IMG/VR virus record: IMGVR_UViG_3300045006_000162
Span: 1-37,968 of that record
Reading direction: 5' to 3' (one strand)
Source: a virus
Length of the DNA: 37,968 bases
This document shows, in pieces, positions 31,462 through 37,283 of this stretch. Made by a program: the position numbers and the translations under genes. Position 1 is the stretch's first letter, and each line of letters opens with the position of its first letter. The notes beneath the pieces were generated by a model. It searched no databases. It saw nothing but the letters and a program-made list of their open reading frames with translations, and was not told the DNA's origin.

Positions 31462-32117
31462 ATCATATAGATACATATGAGTTGTTTATTATCAATGAAA
31501 GTTTTGATTATAAGCTTTATGAAGGTAAAATACATAGAATCTATAGAGATATACAAAAAGATATAACAAAAAGATTGGGATTAAATTTATATCTTGTTGG
31601 TACTTTTCAAATGGGTATTGTTGCTTTATGTCCTATTGTAGATGCCTTATTAAAGAATGCTCATATAGTTGTTACAAAAGAACAAGTAGTTTTGTTGGTT
31701 ATTTTTGCAATAACTCAAATATTAAATCTTATGCATGATGATGTTGAGAAACTTAAAAAAGAATTACAACAAGACGGTCTTATTTATATTGTTAAAGAGG
31801 TTAAAGAAACATTATTATCTTTAAATAAAATATTTGTGTTTGTAGCTAGAGCTTTTGGTAAAATAGTAAATGTTTTCACAGATCTAATAGGTTATCTAAG
31901 TTTAGCTATTCCTTTATATATGGTTATTGTAGAAATGATTTCGAAAGAAGGATTGAGTATAGAAACGTTTTCACAGAAGGTGGCTATGCTCGGAGTTGGA
32001 GTTGGAACATTCACTGTAAAATCTATTATAAGAGAAGTTTCTAATAAAATAAAAGAAAGAAAAAATAAAAAAACCAGAGAACTTATGGAATCTATAAAAA
32101 TGTTAAATCAATTGTAA
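31458..32117 (+). CDS. Multi-span membrane protein with capsid-targeting-like N-terminus
   Basis: ATG at 31458, within the TTATGA overlap, is preferred to TTG at 31452. The 219-residue protein starts M-N-H-I-D-T-Y-E-L-F-I-I-N-E-S, with a possible cut after I-N-E. Hydrophobic spans lie at about 43-65, 77-92, 143-160 and 176-189. Between the second and third is a charged helix (D-D-V-E-K-L-K-K-E-L-Q-Q-D). The end is basic (N-K-I-K-E-R-K-N-K-K-T-R). This would be an odd passenger for a capsid unless it inserts in the host membrane after injection. Function unknown. Confidence 0.75.
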   Translation: MNHIDTYELFIINESFDYKLYEGKIHRIYRDIQKDITKRLGLNLYLVGTFQMGIVALCPIVDALLKNAHIVVTKEQVVLLVIFAITQILNLMHDDVEKLKKELQQDGLIYIVKEVKETLLSLNKIFVFVARAFGKIVNVFTDLIGYLSLAIPLYMVIVEMISKEGLSIETFSQKVAMLGVGVGTFTVKSIIREVSNKIKERKNKKTRELMESIKMLNQL

Positions 32118-32128
32118 AAAAAGCTTAT

Positions 32129-32154
32129 GAAATTGGTTTGAAAAAACCAATTTC
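32129..32154 (+). promoter_or_regulatory. Perfect 11-base hairpin with GAAA loop over the endonuclease start
   Basis: GAAATTGGTTT (32129-32139) pairs exactly with AAACCAATTTC (32144-32154), leaving the tetraloop GAAA. The putative TTG start of the endonuclease (32138) lies in the stem. Such a hairpin could block initiation on long messages, as hairpins do at some T4 homing endonuclease genes. Confidence 0.6.
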
Positions 32155-33370
32155 ATTTCGAAGAGAAAAAGATTTTAATCCAACTAATAAATGGTCTCTT
32201 GATGAAATTGAATATTTAAAAAATAATTACTTCTCAACTCCAAATATAAATTTATCAAAAAAACTTAACAGAACAGTTAATGGAGTTATTAAACAATCTG
32301 TTAAATTAAACTTAAATAAGGACCCTAAAATAAAATCAGATTTCATGATTAATAGAAATAAAGAAATGGGTAGAGATTTAACATTTGATTTACTAAAGAA
32401 CATCGCTTTGAAATATAGAACTAGAGGAGAATTTCAATCAAAAGATGGAAGCGCTTATCAAACTGCTATAAGAAGTGGAGTTTTAAAAGATATATGTAAT
32501 CACATGATTGATTGTAACTATAGTACCCCTCAACTAATCTTATATAAAATATTGAAAACAATTATAGACCCGAACTGCCTTTATAATTATAGAAAAGTTA
32601 TATATCCGTACGAAATAGATATATATTCAGATAAATTTAAATTAGGGTTTGAATATAATGGGAAAATTTGGCATAGAGAAGATACAAATTCTTTTATTAG
32701 AGATACTATAAAAAATGAAAAATGTAAAGAAAAAGGAATAACTCTAATAACTATAATTGAAAATAATAAAGATTATGAGAATGATATAAAAAATCAATTG
32801 ATAGATAATCTCAATTTAATAAATAATGTATCTAATTTATATATAACAAAAGAAAACATATTAGATGTTAAAATTGATTATGATTCTCTTTTACACGATA
32901 AAAGAAATATAAAAGATATATGTTTAAAATATGATGATTATTCTATATTTAAAAAAGAACAACCAACAATATTTCATAGATTAAAAAATAATAAATTATT
33001 GGATGAATATACATCTCACATGAATAAGAAAGTTATATGGGATGAAGAATCTCTGAAAAAAGAAATATCTAAATATAAATTTTTATCTGATTTTACTAAA
33101 AAATCGAAGGGAGCTTATTTACATATTATAAGACATAATATGAAACACCTTTTATTACCTTTGGAAAAGAAAAGATTGGAATCAATGACTGATGAACAAA
33201 TATTAGATATTATTAATAATTATGAATACTATTCTGATTTTAAAAAAGAGCAGCCTAGAATATATTCTCTTATTAAAAATTCTAAGAAATGGTATTTAAT
33301 ATCGAAATTGAAAAGAGAATTTAAAGAAAATTTAATACTAAGATTTTCAAGTTACATTAAATTAAATTAA
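32138..33370 (+). CDS. Homing endonuclease-like protein with Myb-like HTH and Vsr-like nuclease core
   Basis: The product of about 410 residues has an N-terminal helix-turn-helix (N-K-W-S-L-D-E-I-E-Y-L-K-N-N-Y, then K-K-L-N-R-T-V-N-G-V-I-K-Q-S-V-K-L), a nuclease core (Y-P-Y-E-I-D-I-Y-S-D-K-F-K-L-G-F-E-Y-N-G, then K-I-W-H-R-E-D) and three C-terminal repeats of the type S-x-F-K-K-E-Q-P-x-I-(F/Y)-x-x-(L/I)-K. The start is uncertain: no in-frame ATG precedes, and TTG at 32138 is the first usual codon, with open frame back to about 32075. A strong hairpin covers the TTG. The core resembles that of the 569-residue enzyme at 24776, but the flanks differ. Confidence 0.78.
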   Translation: MKKPISFRREKDFNPTNKWSLDEIEYLKNNYFSTPNINLSKKLNRTVNGVIKQSVKLNLNKDPKIKSDFMINRNKEMGRDLTFDLLKNIALKYRTRGEFQSKDGSAYQTAIRSGVLKDICNHMIDCNYSTPQLILYKILKTIIDPNCLYNYRKVIYPYEIDIYSDKFKLGFEYNGKIWHREDTNSFIRDTIKNEKCKEKGITLITIIENNKDYENDIKNQLIDNLNLINNVSNLYITKENILDVKIDYDSLLHDKRNIKDICLKYDDYSIFKKEQPTIFHRLKNNKLLDEYTSHMNKKVIWDEESLKKEISKYKFLSDFTKKSKGAYLHIIRHNMKHLLLPLEKKRLESMTDEQILDIINNYEYYSDFKKEQPRIYSLIKNSKKWYLISKLKREFKENLILRFSSYIKLN

Positions 33371-33465
33371 TTTATAATTTAATCCTTCTCGAAAAATTTA
33401 AACCACGATCGGTCGAACAGATACCTTTAAAAACAAAAAGAATTAAGAAAGGAGAGTAAATATAA

Positions 33466-33490
33466 AAGGGGGAGCTAAAAACTCCCCCTT
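33466..33490. terminator. Bidirectional terminator between convergent genes
   Basis: AAGGGGGAG pairs with CTCCCCCTT around CTAAAAA. T-rich tracts follow on both strands (CTTTTT on plus, TTATA on minus). It separates the plus-strand endonuclease from the minus-strand Ser/Asn-rich gene family. The remaining 95 bases of this 124-base gap hold no gene. Confidence 0.85.
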
Positions 33491-33494
33491 CTTT

Positions 33495-34064
33495 TTAATT
33501 TTCCCATTGCTCTTCATCAAACGGATCTATGTGTCGCATAGCTTTTTTCTTTTCCTCTCGTTTTAATTCCCATTCAGTTCTTTCAGCATTTATTTGATTT
33601 TTTATTAATTCTTTTTCTTCGGCCGAAATTTCTTTTTGTTTAAAATCATTTGCTAAATCTTTTAATTTGTCTTCTTTTACAAATGTGATGATTCCTTCAT
33701 CAGGTCCGCCTCGTGTTTCAGATATAACTAAACTCTTCATTATTGTTGGTATGGTGTACATATCGTAATAATTTCTATTTTGACTATTTTGATACATACT
33801 ACCTTTACTTATATTCTTTTTAAATCTTTGAATAAAACCATCAATATATTCAAAAGGAAGAATTACTTTTTGGACTGGTGCCTTTACGTGTTTATTACCA
33901 ACTTTAACATATCTTGGAAATTCTTCATAGTGTTGCTCACGATAAGATTTTCTTATTTCGTCTAAGTGAGAATACACAAACGCATCAACATCAAAATTAT
34001 TCGGAATTAGAATAACATAACTTGTTGAGCTACTATTACTTACAAAACCACTTCTTATTTTCAT
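33495..34064 (-). CDS. G-F-V-S-N-S-S paralogue 4 with C-terminal D-P-F-D-E-E-Q-W motif
   Basis: The 189-residue protein starts M-K-I-R-S-G-F-V-S-N-S-S-S-T-S-Y-V-I, the N-terminus shared by four consecutive genes. After it comes L-I-P-N-N-F-D-V-D-A-F-V-Y, similar to the next paralogue (Y-L-P-N-D-F-D-F-D). A Gly-rich R-G-G-P-D-E-G-I-I-T-F segment matches E-G-D-G-I-I-R-L in that paralogue. A charged helix leads to the end H-I-D-P-F-D-E-E-Q-W-E-N (33504-33527). The start overlaps the previous stop in ATGA. I know similar N-termini from uncharacterised bacterial and phage proteins but no function. Confidence 0.82.
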   Translation of the reverse strand: MKIRSGFVSNSSSTSYVILIPNNFDVDAFVYSHLDEIRKSYREQHYEEFPRYVKVGNKHVKAPVQKVILPFEYIDGFIQRFKKNISKGSMYQNSQNRNYYDMYTIPTIMKSLVISETRGGPDEGIITFVKEDKLKDLANDFKQKEISAEEKELIKNQINAERTEWELKREEKKKAMRHIDPFDEEQWEN

Positions 34065-34606
34065 AATTCTTTAAATTTTTTTACTTTATTCGATTCATTT
34101 GATTGATCGACATATCCTTTTAATTCATCGTCATCCCATTGTTCTTCACCATAAGGATTTATACCCTTCATTTTATCTTTTAATATTTCTCTTCTTATTT
34201 TTTTATTAGATACAACGTCTTTGAATTTATTATTAATTTCTCTATTTTTATTATCTATTGAAGCCATTTTATCAAATATTTCTTTATTGATCAGTCTAAT
34301 AATTCCATCTCCTTCGTGACACGCTTCGTGCTCCACAAAAAGTATATAATCTCTAAGAAATTGATATAATCCCCAGAATTTCTGACCGTTCTCTCCTTCG
34401 TAACAAACACCACTTTTTTTAAGTTGATCTATATCTAATGAAGTTATTCCTTGAATTTCTTCATAATAATAATTTTTCTTCTTTTTATTTTTGATTTTTT
34501 CCATTTCAGATTCCATAACAGAATCAAAATCAAAATCATTTGGCAAATATATCAAAATGAAATTTGATCCACTACTATTACTTACAAAACCAGTTCTTAT
34601 TTTCAT
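34061..34606 (-). CDS. G-F-V-S-N-S-S paralogue 3 with N-P-Y-G-E-E-Q-W motif
   Basis: The 181-residue protein starts M-K-I-R-T-G-F-V-S-N-S-S-G-S-N-F-I-L, then Y-L-P-N-D-F-D-F-D. The middle has Y-E-G-E-N-G-Q-K-F-W-G-L-Y-Q-F-L and H-E-A-C-H-E-G-D-G-I-I-R-L-I-N. Then a charged helix and I-N-P-Y-G-E-E-Q-W-D-D-D-E (34136-34159), with Asn in place of the usual first Asp, followed by about 22 more residues. It pairs with paralogue 4 as the more similar of the four. It starts 16 bases after the preceding stop and ends in an ATGA overlap. Confidence 0.82.
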   Translation of the reverse strand: MKIRTGFVSNSSGSNFILIYLPNDFDFDSVMESEMEKIKNKKKKNYYYEEIQGITSLDIDQLKKSGVCYEGENGQKFWGLYQFLRDYILFVEHEACHEGDGIIRLINKEIFDKMASIDNKNREINNKFKDVVSNKKIRREILKDKMKGINPYGEEQWDDDELKGYVDQSNESNKVKKFKEL

Positions 34607-34622
34607 TTTATTTAATTATTTT

Positions 34623-35030
34623 TTAATATTCCCATTTTATATCGTTGTCATCTACTTTTGCGACGTAACGCAAAAACCAATATAAATCAAAATTATCCAT
34701 AATAGTTCCAAGATGTATCATTTCATCTGTTTCCTTTAAAACTTTCCATTTATCATGCTTAGATATACGATAACTACCATCTCCCCAATTAAGATTTAAA
34801 GCGTCTCTGAGTTTTTCAATAGAAATTTCTTTTTCGTCCCATTCCTCTTCGCCAAAAGGATCTTCTTTACTATAAATTCTTTTTTGATTTTTCTTTTCTT
34901 TTTCTAAAAGTTCATAACAATATTCTACATGATTTTTAATCATATAAATTTGCTCCTCTGTTAAATTTTTTTTGCTTATAATATAACTAGATGAGCTACT
35001 ATTGCTTACAAAACCAGTTCTTATTTTCAT
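34623..35030 (-). CDS. G-F-V-S-N-S-S paralogue 2 with D-P-F-G-E-E-E-W motif
   Basis: The 135-residue protein starts M-K-I-R-T-G-F-V-S-N-S-S-S-S-S-Y-I-I, then S-K-K-N-L-T-E-E-Q-I-Y-M-I. The motif K-E-D-P-F-G-E-E-E-W-D-E (34839-34862) is at about residues 55-66. The last third has L-G-T-I-M-D-N-F-D-L-Y-W-F-L-R-Y-V, matched in paralogue 1 by L-W-T-I-M-D-N-F-D-I-R-W-F-L-E-N-V. So paralogues 1 and 2 are a recent pair that share the whole layout, and 3 and 4 form another. It is joined to paralogue 1 by an ATGA overlap. Confidence 0.82.
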   Translation of the reverse strand: MKIRTGFVSNSSSSSYIISKKNLTEEQIYMIKNHVEYCYELLEKEKKNQKRIYSKEDPFGEEEWDEKEISIEKLRDALNLNWGDGSYRISKHDKWKVLKETDEMIHLGTIMDNFDLYWFLRYVAKVDDNDIKWEY

Positions 35031-35449
35031 TTTATTCCTATACTTTTATGAAAAGCGTCTATAGCTTTTCTTTTACTTTGTTTCTTTATGTCTATTGGAT
35101 CTACTTCAACTACATTTTCTAAAAACCAACGAATATCGAAATTATCCATTATTGTCCACAAAAAAAGATTATTTTTTCTATTTTCAACTATCCATTCATC
35201 TCCTTTATTTATATATTCCATCATCATTTCCAATTTTCCAAGACCATCCATATCTTGCCAATTTTCTTCGCCATAAGGATCAATATTTTCAAATTCATTA
35301 AATTTAACAATTTTTCTATTTTTAATAATGTTTTTACAAGTTTCTAGTTGATGATTTATCATATAAATCTGTTTCTCTGACAAATTTTTTTTTGATACAA
35401 TGAAACTCGATGCACTACTATTACTAACAAAACCTAATCTTAATTTCAT
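35027..35449 (-). CDS. G-F-V-S-N-S-S paralogue 1 with D-P-Y-G-E-E-N-W motif
   Basis: The 140-residue protein starts M-K-L-R-L-G-F-V-S-N-S-S-A-S-S-F-I-V-S-K, then K-N-L-S-E-K-Q-I-Y-M-I-N. The motif N-I-D-P-Y-G-E-E-N-W-Q-D lies at bases 35258-35281. The conserved W-T-I-M-D-N-F-D-I-R-W-F-L block follows, and a basic tail ends G-I-K. It opens with an ATGA overlap on the 90-residue gene, which makes five genes in a near-continuous coupled series. The Ser/Asn run after G-F-V looks like a small, exposed or modified segment, but no function is known. Confidence 0.82.
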   Translation of the reverse strand: MKLRLGFVSNSSASSFIVSKKNLSEKQIYMINHQLETCKNIIKNRKIVKFNEFENIDPYGEENWQDMDGLGKLEMMMEYINKGDEWIVENRKNNLFLWTIMDNFDIRWFLENVVEVDPIDIKKQSKRKAIDAFHKSIGIK

Positions 35450-35718
35450 ATAGTTTCAATTGTTATTCTTACTTTTTTACCAAGAAATTTGCTCAATTCT
35501 TGATGTTCCATTTCATCTTCATCCCAAGATATAATATCCACGTGAATTTCGCTCGACTTGTTTCCTATGCTAGCGATTTTAGCGCATCCACCATCCTCGC
35601 TTCTGAATTCATTTCCATCAAGTTCTATATAACCATGCTGTGGAAGTTGATTAGGAAAATTTGCTTCAAATACTATTCTGTTTTTATTAAAATTAAATTG
35701 TTCGATGATATGTTTCAT
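35446..35718 (-). CDS. 90-residue beta-rich protein, unknown
   Basis: The protein starts M-K-H-I-I-E-Q-F-N-F-N-K-N-R-I-V-F-E-A and is largely strands: H-G-Y-I-E-L-D-G-N-E-F-R, C-A-K-I-A-S-I-G and S-S-E-I-H-V-D-I-I-S-W-D. It ends K-V-R-I-T-I-E-T-I. This reads as a small beta-barrel or ubiquitin-sized fold without known motifs. It is the first gene of the unit with the four Ser/Asn-rich paralogues, next to a TTATATATAG box 18 bases upstream. The stop overlaps the start of paralogue 1. Confidence 0.7.
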   Translation of the reverse strand: MKHIIEQFNFNKNRIVFEANFPNQLPQHGYIELDGNEFRSEDGGCAKIASIGNKSSEIHVDIISWDEDEMEHQELSKFLGKKVRITIETI

Positions 35719-35736
35719 AATAAAAATTATTTTCTA

Positions 35737-35746
35737 CTATATATAA
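35737..35746 (-). promoter_or_regulatory. Candidate promoter box TTATATATAG
   Basis: On the minus strand the box sits between the radical-SAM stop (35750) and the ATG at 35718, with 18 bases to the ATG. It would drive the 90-residue gene and the four paralogues. Confidence 0.5.
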
Positions 35747-35749
35747 TTT

Positions 35750-36817
35750 TTAAATTTTATAAATTGGACAGTCTCTATTACATTTTAATAATTTTTCTTT
35801 AAATTCTTTTGTCTTTTCATTATACCAAACATCTTTAAGAAAATCATTACAATTTACAACCGATATACCTTCTTTCCAATCTTCATTTTCACAAAAACTA
35901 CATGGATAATAAGCGCCATCAATAGATATGTATGTTGAATAAATGGCAGCTTCGCATTTTTCTACCATTGTTTCCATCATCTTATAATTACTTCTTCCCT
36001 CAATAGCTTTTAAAAATTTAGTGCTTCCACAACTATCAAAACCAATCGGTATATTATTTTCTATTGCTTTATCTACAATTTTAGTAAATTTTTCTTGACT
36101 TAATTGTGTATAACCACATTCTGCGGCTCTTCCTTTTGTTTTAAGTGAAAGAAAAACAATGGCATTTAATTTTTTTAGACGATCATCTGTTTTTATATCG
36201 TCCAATGTTTGCATGGCATCTTCAAAAGTTTCCTCACTCAACATAAAATGAATATTTGTTTGTTTTAAACCTCTATCTGTCAATTCTTTAACAGCTCTAT
36301 ATGTTAAATCTTTATCATATTTAGATATGGCACAAGCTCCTATAAAAGAAGCTATTTTATCATAAAGCTCACTTGTCATTCTACCGCCATTAATAGTTAT
36401 ATTTGGTATTATACCTTTGATATGACAATAATCTATGATTCGCCACAATTCAGGATTCCCATCGATATTTCCTATTCCAAGTGCTATTTGCGTTACAGAA
36501 GGCGGAAGTTTATTCAATATTTTTCTAAAAGTATCAAATGACATATTTTTGCCTTTTGGATTATTTGATTTATAACAAAATTTACATAGACCATTTACTC
36601 CATTACAAATAGTTGATATTTCTATATCTGCAATCTCTGGAAGACCAACAGATATGTCTCCATCGTCTTCTTTTGTTTTACCCCAGCGAACAAAGAATCC
36701 GTTTTTCTTATTAAATATAAAATTATAGCTTTCGCTTTCTAAAATTTTTGTATTCTTGTCTTCGATTATTCTGGCTATTTCATCATTAGACAATTTTATT
36801 TCATAATGTTTGTTCAT
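35750..36817 (-). CDS. Radical-SAM enzyme with Cys-rich SPASM-like C-terminus
   Basis: The 355-residue protein has a radical-SAM cluster motif with unusual spacing, C71-N-G-V-N-G-L-C78-K-F-C81 (C-x6-C-x2-C rather than C-x3-C-x2-C). Then come a typical barrel with G-N-I-D-G-N-P-E-L and T-I-N-G-G, and a C-terminal Cys set (C263, C288, C306-x2-C309, C323, C346-x3-C350) like auxiliary iron-sulfur domains of the SPASM type. Such enzymes often modify peptides or proteins by radical chemistry. The gene lies two bases after the SET-domain gene and directly upstream of five coupled small genes, four of them with one N-terminal signature. The substrate is unknown; those neighbours are candidates. Confidence 0.87.
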   Translation of the reverse strand: MNKHYEIKLSNDEIARIIEDKNTKILESESYNFIFNKKNGFFVRWGKTKEDDGDISVGLPEIADIEISTICNGVNGLCKFCYKSNNPKGKNMSFDTFRKILNKLPPSVTQIALGIGNIDGNPELWRIIDYCHIKGIIPNITINGGRMTSELYDKIASFIGACAISKYDKDLTYRAVKELTDRGLKQTNIHFMLSEETFEDAMQTLDDIKTDDRLKKLNAIVFLSLKTKGRAAECGYTQLSQEKFTKIVDKAIENNIPIGFDSCGSTKFLKAIEGRSNYKMMETMVEKCEAAIYSTYISIDGAYYPCSFCENEDWKEGISVVNCNDFLKDVWYNEKTKEFKEKLLKCNRDCPIYKI

Positions 36818-36819
36818 GA

Positions 36820-37218
36820 TTAAATAATTTTAGTGTGAGTTCTTCCATCTTTCCAATAATTTTCATCTCCGTAATAAGTGCATATTTCATCATCTTTTTT
36901 AATATTTTTTATAGCAAAAAAAATGAACAATTCATTTACGTCGTCTGTTTCCCAACTGGCATTAGGTGAATTGGAATGATTATAAATACAAGCAAAACCA
37001 AACGGTATAACTTGATTATTTGGTCTGGTTCTTGGGAAATTAAATCTATAATCTATAAATATAGAAGAAGCTTCATTAGCTGATGTTGGAATTTTTAAAA
37101 AATATGTCTCTTCTAATATTTCACCCGCTTTTATATCTTCTCTGGCGAATACTCCCCAACCGTGTATTGGAGATCGTCTTACCTCGAGTTTGGTATTAAA
37201 AATTAATCTATCTTTCAT
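36820..37218 (-). CDS. SET-domain protein, predicted lysine methyltransferase
   Basis: The 132-residue protein is a bare SET domain. The parts are G-W-G-V-F-A-R-E-D-I-K-A-G-E (20-33, SAM site), F-A-C-I-Y-N-H-S-N-S-P-N-A (75-87, the N-H-S pseudoknot motif) and F-A-I-K-N-I-K-K-D-D-E-I-C-T-Y-Y-G-D (101-118, catalytic Tyr). Its size is near the 119-residue viral SET protein of chlorovirus PBCV-1, which methylates host histone. Here a bacterial or phage protein would be the target. The stop is two bases before the radical-SAM start, so the two are likely made together. No post-SET cysteines are seen. Confidence 0.87.
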   Translation of the reverse strand: MKDRLIFNTKLEVRRSPIHGWGVFAREDIKAGEILEETYFLKIPTSANEASSIFIDYRFNFPRTRPNNQVIPFGFACIYNHSNSPNASWETDDVNELFIFFAIKNIKKDDEICTYYGDENYWKDGRTHTKII

Positions 37219-37239
37219 TGAAAAAATGGTTCTGTTTTT

Positions 37240-37249
37240 TTATATATAG
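37240..37249. promoter_or_regulatory. TTATATATAG box in the divergent gap
   Basis: TTATATATAGCG lies between the SET gene and the leucine-rich-repeat gene. The box reads almost the same on both strands; its distance is about 22 bases to the minus-strand ATG and 34 bases to the plus-strand ATG. Confidence 0.35.
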
Positions 37250-37283
37250 CGAATAACTAATATTGTTTAAAAGTAAAATAATT

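Noticed and set aside
33371-33465. Possible gene or operator around CGATCGGTCG in the terminator gap
   Set aside because: No start codon with an open frame follows, and the palindromic part is too short to support an operator call.
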